Assembly: GCF_051020975.1 (NCBI RefSeq)
Contig: NC_135042.1
Location: 6,533,888 to 6,597,887, forward strand
DNA: 64,000 bases
Origin: Osmia lignaria lignaria
Lineage: Eukaryota; Arthropoda; Insecta; Hymenoptera; Megachilidae
Reading direction: 5' to 3'
The notes beneath the pieces are model-generated. The model was not told where the DNA came from, searched no databases, and was given only the letters and a program-made list of their open reading frames with translations. Positions 24,697 to 39,459 of the stretch are shown one piece after another. The position numbers and the translations under genes are program-made. Position 1 is the stretch's first letter. The number at the start of each line of letters is the position of its first letter.

Positions 24697-27600
24697 TACA
24701 CGGGGAGCGTGGCAGACGCGTGCTTCTCCCCTCTTTCACTTCTGCATGTCGAACACAGTTGGTCTTACTTGCCCTTTCATTTTCTCTATATTTTATATAA
24801 AATTAATAAATGAATATATAAAATTACCACAAATACAAAATGTACCAGTTTAGACTGATGAAACTTCAAGATATTAAATCTAACAATTTTATTTAAAAAA
24901 AGGTAAGCATAAAGGATCAGGATTGATATTTTCAAATTTGATGTTTAAATTTAATTATTGAACTTTTCAGACGAATATTATCAACGTGTGTGGTTACCGG
25001 AGAAAGTAAGAAGAAAATGCAGTGCAATTAAAGGTAGAAAAATGTAGAAAGCTCTTCTCCGAAGATTTGCATCAAGGAAAGGTGGTAATTATTTGTAACG
25101 GAATAATGCAATTATCAAATTGACCCTCGCACCCTCGCATAATTACTCGCGACTTCGGAATTTAAGTGGATAATCATTGGGAATTGGCGAACTGTTCGCT
25201 GAACGCTGAAATTTGGCAAGCGTCAGAATGTGGGGCGCCAGGTCGCCAATGCGTACCGTGTAATTTGTCTTGCATGCGTGTATGCATCACACGTATTAGC
25301 TAAAGATTTTAACCGTTCGATTTGAAATTTACAAATGTTTTCTGATAAGAACATTCGTGATCATCTTTGCTTCAATTCAATTTGCATTACACCTTAGAAT
25401 AAATGTTTTACAACAATTTTAATAATATAATTAAAAAATGAGAACATAGTAATGTTCGAATGGCGGGAACAACATAACAGTAGGAAGAAAATGAAATTTT
25501 ACTCACGATCTGAGAGCCACTCTATCACACAGGAGGGTGCCACATTGTTACGTTATAACCATACTCTCTTCTTTTTGCTTCTTTCTTCTCCACCAGTCTT
25601 TTCCTCTAGTTTCGATGAACTGTTGTTTTACGAGGACTCTTTAGTTAGGCGGAAGGTCTATTGTTACCGTTGTTTTCAATACACGGATTGTTTTCAAAAA
25701 GAGAGCGATTGTTTCATTTTCTTTCTTTTTTTTTCTTCTTTAGCCTTATTCACTTTGATGTCTCGTAATTTACCGACGATCGTCTATTGAAGAAATTAAG
25801 AAAGAATGAAGAAATTAAATAATTACACTTGAAGTTACTTTAGTGGAGATTATTTATTCTTCAGAATTTAATTTCTTACTCTTCTGTAGTTATCTTTTAT
25901 TATTGGTGTCTTTGAGAAGTTTAAAAAATGCATCTTGAAACTTGCAGTGATTGAAAATAGTCAATTTTGCAAAATAAATTTACAAAATGATTTGGAGGTG
26001 TTTTTAACAAGCTTCATCAGTGTTTTCAAAATTTGCTGACAGAAGCATTTTTACCTGTCTGGACTTGACTAAAATCCTTGTTCGGCGCCATCTTCTTATT
26101 TCAAAAGAATGTTTTCTTAATCCTAATCACTAAGCTACTGATGTTTTACCACTCAAGACTAATTTTCGAGAAAGATATTTAGTTAAGGAAGACTTTGAGG
26201 ATTTAACTTCTTAATGAATTTAAATAGCTAGAGCTATTTTCTATTTGGTTTGTCTTCGATTAATTTCTTTTTGTCTTTCTTCTTTTTTAATGAATTAACA
26301 CGTTTTTTTGCTGATTTAATTTACGAAATGGTAACTTATTTTTTGTTTACATTCGAGAGATTCTCGAGTACAACGATTATGAATTGTTCTGTCGAATACA
26401 AATTGCTCGAGAGGTTTCAGGCCACCATGATTTTGGAGAGTTATTTTCAAATGTCGGTCGTTTAAGGCTTCTGGAAATCAATTTTTTCCTTCTGGCGTCA
26501 ATTAACGGACTTTCCTCAACTTCGACGTAGGTCTGGCACTGTATAGTGGTTTCAGACTTTGGGAAAGTTAATCGTTTCTTCCTTCCTCCTTCTTTCTTCT
26601 TCCTTAGATTCATCAATATACAACATTCTGACACAAATACAGACGTAATTGATATATCTTTCATATTATTTATAAAATATAAACCTATATATTATACATT
26701 TCTTCTTTGATGTTACAATTTAACAAAATCATAAACCTTGAAGAGTTAAAGTTGTAGATTTTAAATTACTATTTTGTCAGAGTGATTAATGATAATCCTA
26801 TAATACAGCAGAAGTTCTGCAGACCAGTTTGCAATTTCTAGTTTGGTCTTCCTTTCGATACGACGAGAACAGCATAATCCGCTTATCTCTGTTTAGTTGG
26901 CTCACCCAGTAAAGTGATGACTCGGTTTATTGTTGACTCCTCTTTTCATTTTTCTTTTCCTTTTTCTTGGCCCTTTTAATCGTCGCGACGAAACGAAAAG
27001 GTCACAAAGCTTGAATCACGATACCGGCCACTTAGGAAAGTTTTGATGAATCCTAATCTTGTAAAATATATGCGCGAATAACGAGCTTAAGACGACAGCC
27101 ACGATTCGTTGAATTAAAACGTATTATCCTTGTCGGACTACAAACTAATGCCTAGTAAATAATGCTAATACTAATCCCTTTCGTTGGACTGGTACACCCT
27201 AATGTGACGCTCGTTTTCAGATACATCATAATTTAAGTATGATAGTCCCCCATTATAAGTAATTAGCATAAAAGGGATTGAGAAGTTATAAAGATTTATC
27301 TTTTCGTCTGACATGTATTGTTAATGTTTTATATATGAGAATTATTTTTAAATCGTTTAAATGTTAGTGATTATTTACGCTTACATCTTTCATTTTTAAT
27401 ATTAAATAAATTCTGTTGTTTTTATTGAAAAAGGTAATACCATGAAAAAGAAGAAAGAAGAAGCGATAGTGGTTCAGTTCAAGCCGAAAAGTCGTGGGAA
27501 CCTTTTGGTTAAGATAGGATAGAAAGAAACGAAGAATCTCGGTGGATGGTAAAGAAGAGGAAAGAAAAGAACACGAAGAAGGTAAAGGTGAACAGAGTTT

Positions 27601-30600
27601 GAACGATGGGATGAGATCTTTGATCCGTGATTCGATGCGAGTAGCAGAAATCGGAGATGCAATACGAGCTTTGTACTTGAAACTTAACTAATGGCTATCA
27701 TATTTGACTATTAGGATCAATTATCGATTTTTTTTTTTTTTTTTTTTTCAATGCTTGTTGCCTGAGAAAAATGTTTAATATAAGCAATGGTAGTATATTT
27801 ACTGGTTCCTCCATGGCACTACAGGGTTGCATGGATGAATTTTAAATGTAGATACAATAATTAGCATTCATTTATTTCTTATTTTTAATATAGAAATACC
27901 TGAAAATCAAGAATTTTAAGAAAAAAACGAGTGTCGTACAAGTGGTTGGATGCAGTGTATCTTGGTCATCGGCCAGATCCTTCGATGCGCGATAATTGGA
28001 GGCCGAGGAGAAAAGTATTCTTTTCTGGTTGCTTGTCGGTTGTAGTAATTTAGCAGGTAGCGAGACCGCACGTTTCCACGTAGCCGTGCTCACCCTCTGT
28101 CCTCGGCTCTCTGTTGGCCGCCCTCCAACACCCTTTCGTCCCGTTCCGCGTGTGTTTAAAAGCGTTTAAGGGTGCCCTCCAATCTCAAGTGCTCTTTCGC
28201 CGGATACACAATGGTTCTTGCGTATTATTTGTTGGTGAAATAACATGCTGTCAGTTATGGAGGATATGCTAAATATATAGGGTACGGCTAGAAATTCGAA
28301 GGAGAATCGATCGAACTCCTCCTGATCCTTCGAGTGTTGTGCTTCGAGTCACGTTGAACCGGCACGTTCACGTTCCAGAACAAGATTTTTATACAGAACC
28401 TTCTTTGACAAGACGATTCGCATCGCCATCACCTACCGATGTTATTTGGAATACGACCATCGATCGCGGATTCCTTTTACTTTTTCGGTTCGATCCCCTG
28501 AGTCTTCGATTTTTGATCGTTATGAAAACGATGAAAGGTTTATTTAGTTTTTCTTTATTCCACCTGTCGGTATCATGTTAACACCTATTGTTATATAAGA
28601 GGTGTTGAAAGGTTCAAAGGTATTTCTTCACTTATACTGTTGTGCTTTTTGAAACGTCAAATTGCAACGCAGAATTTTGAATCATTAAATGATTAATAAA
28701 TGGATTAAATTTATTAGTAGATTAAGAGCATATCTTTGCTTTCCAAAATTGGGTATTAGAATATTATAGTTATTTATTTCTTCTTTAATAAAAATTGTCT
28801 TCTTTCAATAGCTTGAAATGTTTGCACACGTGTTTGATTTGTGTATGGAAAACAGGGAGCACGAGTCATAATTTGAGATAATTATAGTCGCGTGCCTTAT
28901 AATAACACAGTTGCGAAAATAATTACATGAAACAGTGATTTTATTTGCTGAATCTTGAACTCAACATTCGAATAAATGTGATATACATTCATAACATCAT
29001 CATCAAATATATATAATTAGAAGAAAATTAATTTTGCTAGAAATAATCGAAATAAATCAAATTTGTTTTATTTCTTTTTCTATGGATCACCAAAACGTCG
29101 ATCAAGATTTCGTGTTATAAATTTCGCTTCTCGGAGGTTCATCAGTGTCCCAAAAACAAACAGTTCCGCCTCTTCGTTAATTCAGACGATAATCAAATAA
29201 CGCCGATTCGATCGAACATAGGATACATGTAATTAAAGAGTATGTAATTATGGACTTCTTCCAAGATGAAGCGTATTAAGTTATTAGTTATTAATTGCTT
29301 TATTAGATTAAACGGTTGAAGATGCGTCGGTAGGCGGGGAATTTACTGTAATCTTTTTCATCCTTCGATTTTAAATCGATTGATCATAAATTATAATACA
29401 GTAACATAGAAATTTATTTTAATTACAATTATTTTACCAAAATTGAATAATATAAGATTGTTGTACAAGAGGTATACATTATTAAAAATTTGTTTTACGC
29501 CACTCTCTTAACTGACAGTAAAAATATCATCAGCAATTATTTTCTCATTTTTTCTAATTTATCCGCGCGACGCGAAAGGAACCGTGTCTTGTTAAAATCC
29601 AATCCAGTTAACATCATGGCCCCGGTCTGCTATTATCAGATTACAATTTAAAGATACTAAAGGTGGTAAAACGCTGACAGGGTCACGAAACGCGTATTGT
29701 GAATATCTTTAGAGTCATAACGAGTTGCAGGCGTGGGCGGACGTAAGTGCGAGACGCGCGTTTCACCTTCTACCCTGACGGGATAATTTTCTCTGCTGGC
29801 TTATCCCTTCCTCGGCATCCATATTATTTGGGAACTCTACCACACGCGTCATATAAAACCAGGTAGTCCAATCACCTAACGCACACTGTATTTTATTTTC
29901 TAATTTCAGGTAATTTTTTATGAAAATTTGTTTTCTTGCAGAGTCTTTATATCTGAATGAAAGAGAACACGGAATTAAAAATAATTCTAGTATAGACTTA
30001 AGTTTTTATTAATTATTTATATTTTTAAATAAAAAAGAATCGGCACGAATCGAGGAGAGCCAAAGAGTATCAAAAGGCCTAAAAAGAAATTCAAATAGTA
30101 GAAGTTCTATATCGACAGCTCTATTACAGATTTTCTAAATTATCAATGAAAATGATGATGGAACCATATCGATATCTCTAAAAAAAAGGAATCGTGTCTT
30201 CGTTCTTAGCAACGTAACCTGGCTATCAGCCGAAGTAAAATGTTATTTGATTTGTGGCCGAGAAAGAGTCGTCTGTAATAAGCGTACCGCCTCTTCCTCA
30301 ATATATCTGTCTTGATGGCTCAATGCGCACGTGACCGCACGAGAGCGGCATGACTTTACAATACGACCCTCAAAAACGGTTATAGCTGCACCAGCGATGA
30401 GAACAGGCACAGGCTGTAAAAACATTCTGGTAAGCGGTAGAATAATTCGGAAACAAGAATGACCGGTGATCGTACATGAAATTAAACATACCACACCGTT
30501 TCATTTTATGTTACAGACTCTCATTTGGGGTTGCATTTAACACTTTGATGACTGATGCCACATATCAGTAACTTTGGTCGATGAATTTTTAAAATTGAAA

Positions 30601-33164
30601 TAATATAATTAGATGGTAATTGCTACTTCTTGTTTGCTAATTATCTTGTACTTTTTAATTGGTCTTTACGGATTTGTAACACGTGTTTTACCCTTTGATC
30701 CACCGTCAGGTACGTTACAAGAATCTCACGGGACTCTCACGAGACGTGTAATTCTTTTATGTTACACGCAGACGATTTCATCTCAGGCATCTGCTTCTCA
30801 TCTATGTACCGCCTTAGTAAGTAGCAGTAAGCTCGTCGCTGAAGCTGATCCCGAGATCGTCCAAAGATAGGATCAAAAGAGGTGAGAGGACCACCCGGGC
30901 TACTTAGAACAAGAGGAACCGTGACATCGGTGTCCGATGTCTCATCGAAAATGTTGACACCTGTAAGCGTTCTTGCAAATTCATTCAAATATCACATTAT
31001 TGTTAATAGAACCTGATTTTCTGGCTTCCTTGGTACCATTTTTAACCCTTCTCTGGGTAGATGGTTTCCTAAGACCAATATTTTATTTTAGTACCATTTT
31101 ACCGAATTGGTAAGTGCAAATAAATTTATTTTGTAATGTCTGACGAGACAATAGAGAATTGCATACATTTTTAAATAATTATATTAAAAGGAATTTGTTA
31201 CAAAACATTTGGGAAATTATTCTGAAAAATGGTAATCCAAGGACGAAGGAGAAATTTTCTAATGACGAACAAACAAAAGTGCAAATTTACCGAATCTTAT
31301 CGTGAACCTAATCCTCTCATTGACTATGCATTCCGAAGAAAGGTCGTGTTTTTTGATGCGACATTTTTTAGCTAACTGGGATATCTCACTAGAGGAAGTG
31401 GTAGCACTAAATTTCCTTAAACTTCCTTTTCTTTTTCTCGTGGTACTGTTGACAATCTGATCGTGCCTATTCCCATGAGAGAAAAGGGATAGAAAAGTAT
31501 GTCGGGTTTGTATAACAGAAAGGGATGGGAAGCTAGAATTCTATAATCCTTCGCCGATCTTCGCAGTGTTGTCTTAAAAACGGTCTTCGCACCTATTTTA
31601 ACGCGGATGTGTTATCGGAGGATCGAATCGACTAATATTTATTTCTCAAACAAAAACTACCAATGACAGTTCACAGGTTCTCCTATGCTATTTTACCGAT
31701 TTACATCTTGGGTCATTTGTCCAATAGAAGAAACTACACGACAGATACTGAGACGATCTTGGGAAAGCAACGGGGTTTAATACATGCAATATAATCTGTT
31801 TTTAGCAGATTGGTCAGATAAAAATATATTATATATAAATAAAAATTTCACTGTACGATTCAAAAATTTGTTTCTAACGTCAACATTTTTCAGATCCTCC
31901 TGGTGAAATGTGTTCTCGAATGGAAGTTACGGGCTGGAACTGGACGAAATTTCGTACTCATTTTCACGGCAAAAATTGTAATATAAACCGGTTTAAGACA
32001 ACAAAGGGAATTTAAGCAGTTCTCACGAACTAACGAGTAATTCACGATAACGTCTGACGAGACTATCGAAGACCAGCGCCGCCCACATCCGGAGGAGGTG
32101 CTGCTAGTGATGGTTGTGCGATCACCTTGATCGGTGATCGGTATAACGCGTTTGTTGGTTTTACTTATATACTTAACTCGCATTTATCCAGAGTGATCTG
32201 AACCTCTGTCTTAAATTAAGCCTTATGAATCTCACGATCCTATTCGACTAATTTCAGATAAAATTGACGGTCATGTAGCGTGTGAAGAAGCGAAGGTGTA
32301 ATTTAAATTATCTGTTTCCTCCTTTCAACACATTACCATCAATTTCCGCTTCTCGAGATGGTCCAAAAGTGAAGCAAGGTATTACACTTGGTAGTTTTAA
32401 TTAAATGAGACAATCATTAGACGTCATGGAAGAAGTTCTTTCTATACTACCAATTTCCAGAATTTCCTCCTAAAGCCCTAATGGGTATGGCTTCTACAGT
32501 TCAACAGTAGAAATATTATACATTTAAATTTTATATTTACTTCTAAAGATTTCCTGCAGGTTAAGAGAGCCAAATTCTATAATTCTTATGATCAGCAAAT
32601 GTCAGCGTGATTTGGCATAATCTCATCTGTTAGTTGAAAGTATGGTTACACCTACTAGGAGGATTCTAAGGTAAAGGGTAGTGAGAAGGTAAGCTAATAG
32701 GGGAGGGTGAATGAGGCGCGCGAGCCTCCACGGGTCGCTTTTTCGAGGGAGGACGAGCCATATGGGAAGCATACGGTAAGCAGGCTGCACCCGCTGCCTC
32801 GAGGGTTTAATCTACCTACCGTCCGCCAAACTACCATCCAAGGAAATCATGTATCCTCGAAAGATCGTTGTGACTACGTTTCCGCTATTAATGTCCCCGT
32901 GTCCTTACTGCATAACAACTTAGGTATACCTCGAAGTCGGCCATTTCTTCGAAGAACGTACCATTTTATCAACCCTGCGACCAATGAATTTGTACGATCT
33001 ACAAAGATAAGTTAAAATATCTTCATTTATTTAAAATAGAATACAAGTGCATCGAGTCGTGTTTCTGGCTATTATTTATATTTAACTTGTTCTTTTTTTT
33101 ATTTCTCTCAGTTTTTGCCGAAGAAAAGAAGACACTGTCTAGTAGACATTGCCCGGTTTTGTCT

Positions 33165-33190
33165 CTCGCTTGCCAACTGTCCCAGGTGTA
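33165..33190 (+). promoter_or_regulatory. E-box module, copy 2
   Basis: Second copy of the module at 24670-24696, here inside a GC-richer island. The flanks of the two copies are unrelated beyond a few bases, so this does not look like a recent duplication. Confidence 0.35.
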
Positions 33191-36100
33191 CGTGTCTGAG
33201 GATGAAGGCAAAAGGCCCAAGAAGACTCGAGGCGTGTGGCTGGCGCGTGCTGCTAGTCCTCGATTCCGTTTCCCCGCCCTTAAGTTGCTTCCGATCGTTG
33301 TCTGCCATAATCAGCATCACCACTGCCGCCGCCACCTCAACAGCCATGGTCACGCTTTTTAAACACGCGAACTGACCTTCCATGCCTTTATGCTTACGAA
33401 AAATTTCATCGTTACTTCCTTTCTTCCCTGCTTTTTACAATTTTTGTCTACTCACGGCTACGTCATTTCTAACTGCAGGTTAGTATTGTTCGCAAAGTAT
33501 AAATATTTTTTTATTTTAAGAAAATATAGCCATTATTAAGATTTCTAAAATTCACATTGGGTACTTTCAATTTTCCAAGGGTGTATTACATGAATTTTTG
33601 AGTCGCTCAGTCTTCAAAGGGTTAAACATGTGAACCGAGCATGCACTTGTGCTTATGAAAATTTCATTTTACGTTTTTTATTTAATCAACTATGCTATTG
33701 GAAAAATGATAATAGAATAGTTATGGGGCAATTAAAATGATTGCTGATATTTAAACTATTCGTGGATGTTGAAAACAGAAGCTCGAGCTACTTGTCCACG
33801 AATTATGGAAATTCGAAGGATAAATTGTTTGTTCCTTTCGGCAATAATTTGCGTAAACGCGGTGATTTTCGAACCAGTCAAGAGATGATAGCAATTTGCA
33901 ACTTTCAACTTACTTCCACTTCTCGCTGTCACGAATAGCTTTATAAAGTCAATGGAAATACATTCTTACTTATAATTTAATATTCCATAAAAAAAAAAAT
34001 TTTGAGGCAAATTTTCGTGAGAAAACTTTGAAAGATTTTCTTTTAAACGAATTTCTTGAATTATTAAAAAAACAAAAAGAGACGAAGAAAAGGGAAGAAA
34101 CAAAAGGGAGGTTCGAAAGAAAGGAAAGTGCAGACAATCGTAGGATGTAGTTCTATGTACTAATTTATAACATTCTGAAAGTTCGCAAGAACGAAACTCG
34201 TGGGCACGCGAGATTATACGGCAACGTTTGTTCCATTTGACACGGTAGATCATTGGCAAAAGCGGCTCCTTTGATAATTCTAAGGCGCGTTAGCATTTCT
34301 ATGGCGTTGAATTGCTTCGGTTCGTTTTACTGTAGCGCCAAAAAATCTTTGGTATCGCGTCACCATTGTATTACATATTTTGGACAGGTTAGGACGTTTA
34401 ACCATTTATCTCGTCATTGACGTTAATCAGAGCGGTTTCGGTCGTGGCCGAAATCTTCTTCTTCGATCTATATAATTCCGTTTGTCACGCGTGAGACATT
34501 TAGCATGCACATCTTGGATAATTTTTAAATTATGCTTTCTACGAAAAATCGTACGATTTCAATGGAAACGTATGAAAGTCAAGATGCTCTTGTTCATTAA
34601 ATCTTCATGATTTCTGATCAATAAATATTAGCTACAATGTATTATATCCTAATGAGAGTATAAAATTTGAACACTCGCCGGGGTAGTTGCCGGTAATAAG
34701 ATGCGGAACCGCTTTAATATTCAATATAAAAATTGAATATAGCGTTACCGATGATTGTTGCCGGTATCTGTATGCAAAACTTAATGCTCGCCGACTACCT
34801 GTGTGGTCCTGAATATAAAAGCGCTACTCTGCAGTAGTTTCTAAAGATTGCATACTTGTTACTATTAAAAAGTGCCCCCGAGGTGTGCGATCACCAATTT
34901 CACTCATTTAAATTTGCAAATATTCTCTTGTCTTTCATTTAATTTTTCTAAAAGTTATTTGTACAGATTTTAAGCGAACGTTTTGTTTTCGTGAATTCGG
35001 GGCGTAAAAATATATTTTCAATTCACCGCCCCTTCCTTTGGAGGTCTCTTCTGTGGGAAGGGTTTTCAACCCCAAATATAGGTAAACGCAGAGGGATAGG
35101 TATTCGGGGCCTGAGATCTCATATATCCATACTAGCTTTCCCGAAACCCATAAAAATCCCCCATTTTTAGATCAAAATCGTTGCATCGACTGATTTCGTT
35201 TTCGGGCCGCCGAGAACTTTAGATAATTAAACTGGAACCTGGTCACGGTTCTTATTCCCGAAGATCAAGGAAGAAAGTCGGCACGGTAAAGGAATTAAAA
35301 TTGTATTAGACGTTTCAAAATTACTCAAATTCTATTGTATAATGGAAAGTTTGAAACATTGCCATAAATATGGCAAAAGATTATTGAGTTGACTTATGGA
35401 ATCTATGTTGTCCATCGTTCAACATAGGATTTTTATATTTTAATTTTTATATATATTAAAGGTAAAAATATAAAAAAATTGTAATTTTTTAAAATTTTCT
35501 TTTGTACATTAGTAGTATGGCTTTATTCGATTAGGAAGCATCTTTCTTTTTGTAGATCCATATCCAGGTATACGGAACGTAGAAAAATTTTAACGCGTTT
35601 ACGACTGACCGTCACGCCGGAAAATCCTTCGGGAACATCTACTGACGTAATTACGAGCGACTTATAACAGCGTGGTAACCCCTTCATTTGTGAAGTATGA
35701 TAAACTGTTGCTCATCTACCGTCCGGAGATTTGCCTCCATGATTTATGCTAATACAATGGACCTACCTCAAAGTATCCTCTACTAAACGCTCTATTAGGC
35801 TTAAGTTAATTACGAGACTACCTTCCTGTGGGCTGGTTCAACACGGTTGTTACCATATTACGATACATATATTACGTCCGTAACGATGCGAGGGATTTCT
35901 GAATTAAATTTGACCGATTGATGCTGGTAAGAAACTTCGCCAACATGTTTATTTCAATATTTTATAAAATAACAAGTAGGGTGAGGGGTTTTCTAAGGTT
36001 AATACGATACTAATGGTACATTGAACCTTCTTTAATTTCTTTCAATTATCGGATTATATGAAATTTGTGGCGTCGGTCACGGGTGACCCCTACGATAGTT

Positions 36101-39100
36101 GCCATCCATAGTTTCGTAGAAACCGTAAAATCAGCCAACAAGCATAGTTAGGTGGTCGAAGCGGCAGCCGAAAACCGAAGTAACTTCCAAACTAGTCCTT
36201 ATTTGTGACTTTGTCCCTTTCTTTGAAATCTGACGAATGATTAGCGATTACGTCCCCGAAATGGTATATCGGAGCGTGCACAAATAACTAGGCGGCATGT
36301 CGGTACGTTCAAACGCGCCAAGTATGAGAAACTGGAGTCAGGGGAAAATAAAGTTATTGTCCATAATCGGTTTTGTATCCGGAAGACATCGACGGACCCG
36401 TTGGTGGTCGTCCTTCTATATTTATTTTATATTAATATTCAGACACCGTAGCATGTCCGAATATAGGTACCAAATTTTAACAAATATTTTTAAAGTGATA
36501 TTTCAAATTCACATAGGCCTTTTTTTAATTTTTTGTTTCATTGTTTCAAGAAATAAATTCATAAAAATCGCTTGTATTATTCGATAGTTAATAATAATCC
36601 TTGGTGTTTAAACATAAATAGGAACGAAACGATGTCGGCTCAGCCAGAAAGGACAAAATAAGGAATTTGAAAGCGGAACCGGATAATGTGGTAATTGTAT
36701 TCTGAGAATCAGTTCGGCACGCACCCCTTAACAAGCTTCGATGAGTCTTCTCCTGTCTGGTTCTAGACACGGCAACTCGGAATGCATAGATGAATGGTTA
36801 GCTCGTTGTGGTATACAACTTTTTGATGTATGTTTTTGATAGCACGTGATTTCTGTTTAGGAACACAGGTGTCAGAGTCATGGCTGTCACAATTCGTCTA
36901 ACCAGTTATGATGGCATAGCGAAAAATTAGATCACCCCGATTGGAGATTTTTTAATGAACAAAATTGGAGCAACTATTGTAAGGGTCATCAGTGGCTGGC
37001 ATCACAAATTTAATTCAATAACTACAAGAAATTAGAAGAAAAGAATTTCAGAACCTTCGTTATCAATCAAGAAATCAATTTACTGTTTCAGAAGATACAC
37101 CTCTGTCTAATGAATTATTAATGAAATGGAAAATCCTAGGAAAAGAAGAGAAAATGGGAGGAGATGAAGTGAAATAAATGGTAATAATTCGATTTCTAGA
37201 CCTACATTTGTCTGCAAAAGCTTACATCTCTATTGCTAAATGCATATTCATTGAATAGGCCTGGCCATGTAGTCGAACTTCGTGGAGGGTCAGACAGATA
37301 GCGTCATACGGTGCTCTCATAAATTATCGCTAGTTGCCGGGTAACATGTTATTTGCCACCGAGCTCACAAATGAGTACATTTTGTATTTAATTACTCGAC
37401 TCACGCCCAGGGCGCATCCTCACCATCGGACCTACCTCGGCCATTTTGGCTCCAGGCCTTCTGTTGCTTCAGTTTTTGTCTCTCTCAGTTTCCCTTTTTT
37501 TCATCTTATCAAAGTTCTGTTTTGTTTTTTTCTTCATTATTCTACTCCTTATAATCGTGGAATACAAGAAATTAATTAGTGATTTCAATTAATTTATTGT
37601 ATTGGGTATCAATACACTGCTGATGAAAAGAAATGCAACTGATAATTAATTTTTTTTTTATTTATTTAGAAAAGTAGATGCTATTAAGAAAATTTCATAT
37701 TAATTTATTTCAAATTTAACTAAGACCAATTAAGAGAAAAATTGGGAATTCTTTAGCAAGGTTCTGACGAGCAAAGACAGGATGAGTGGGTTGAACAGCT
37801 ACAACCACCATGGGTAAGCAGGTAAGCAAAAAGATGAAAACAGAAGGTCGAAAGCGAGATAATGTTGTAGGTGAACCGAGCAAGGATAGGCACAGACAAG
37901 CGTGCATTTCGTAGTCCTAATTATTGGTTCCGTCCCAGTTCCGTTCTAAAACAAGAAGATAATAGATGGAAGCAATCAATTTTTAAATTGCACCCTAATT
38001 CGACGGACGAATACTCTCGCGTGAAAATCGCACAACTATTTAGATGTAACAAAAAACATTTCTTTGAGAAATCCCTATCAATTATTATTCAATTTTTTAC
38101 ATTTCTTTTTGTACCTTGATCTACAAATCATTTAAGACGTTAAATTTACAGAATGGGTACCGAAGATCCTATCTATCGTGGGAGACAAAAAATTCAGCAT
38201 TTACCGATCGCACGATTGTTCTCGTTAAAGGTATGAAAAGTACTAAAGGTTTTTAAGCATGGGATTATCGTGTCGCTACTTAGGAAGAATTTTAGGACGA
38301 CGGCGGGACGATCCCGAAATCCAACACGGCTGCGTCCGAAGGGAATGACAGAGATCGGGTTGCTTCGGACCACCGTCGTGCTCGCCGCAAACTTTATCCT
38401 ACCTGTTTTCGCTAATTGAGCGAGTAAAAATGTAACTGGACCTTACGCCCCTGAGGTATTTGCACCCTTTTCAAGATACGATCCGTTCTTTTCCCAAGGT
38501 AAATTTGCGCTGGACCGCGTTCCTCATTGCAGCCGGTTCCATTCCATCATCCCTTCAATACTTATTGCTTAAAGGTATTTATCCATTCAATTTTTCTCAA
38601 TATTACTATTCAGATTCATCTAATGATAATTAAATGAAATTCTCCCAATTAATTAAAAATGTGCGTTTGATAAGAATCTCAAGTGGACCATGAAACATTC
38701 CATATATTAAAAATCTTCATACAATTTAATCAAATAATCTCGATATTCCATTTAAATCCTCAATTGAAATGCATAGTGTGCTTCAAATCGTTACATTTAT
38801 CCAGTAAACTTTCCCTGAACGAACAAAGTACTACAATTTGCTTCTTGAAGAAGACCATTTTTCAATATAATCTTCAACGAATTACCGATGAAGTATATCA
38901 ACCAACAGGTAGTTGGTCACGGTTGGGCCAACTTCGCGTGGAACGTATAGGTGTGCATAATGTGCAGTGAACAGAGCTTGCACATGTCCATACACATGCA
39001 TTCGAAAGGGCCTAACGTAATGGCTGTGTACATGATCGTGTAGGTTGGAGGCGCCGATGCCACCTGTTGCACTAGCCATTCGCATACTCCGACCTGGTTG

Positions 39101-39459
39101 GCCCTACTTCATGGTAAAAGTGGTGGGGACACCAGACGAGTGTTCATTGGTCAGACGGCACGTGCTGCACGAGGGTGCCTCGCTCCGAAAACGCATAAAT
39201 TCCCCGCCACTGTGCCTGCCGACTTCAGAAACACCCCGACAGCCGAGTCGGTATGTGCACACAGAGAACCTGAAGAGAATCATCGTGAAACGATCAAGAG
39301 AATTCTACTTCTATCGCGAATTCTATCTAAGAAGACTACGTTCGAACAGAATAATCTAATCGTGATTCCGTGACGACACAGTGGAAATACAGTGAAGGAA
39401 TCGACGAAGAAGGTTCACATACCTGTTCAAGTGAACGTATCATCTTCAATTTCGGTGCG

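Larger units (their letters stand above)
23340..39459. other. Gene desert upstream of atonal
   Basis: About 16 kb with no supported gene. AT-rich background is broken by GC-richer islands (for example about 24.63-24.76, 28.07-28.2, 30.26-30.4, 30.85-30.95, 32.70-32.87, 33.12-33.36 and 38.9-39.3 kb). Developmental bHLH genes such as atonal usually carry many distant enhancers, so these islands are the natural candidates. Possible minus-strand exons near 30.2-31.0 kb and a small frame at 24.1 kb are discussed under findings. Poly-T and poly-A tracts occur near 27730. Confidence 0.55.

Noticed and set aside
32707..33015. GC-rich + frame of 102 codons
   Set aside because: Composition follows a GC island, there is no similarity or splice context, and the frame continues into AT-rich filler.
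39098..39373. Overlapping + frames just upstream of atonal
   Set aside because: No conserved sequence and no splice support; they lie in the atonal 5' region.
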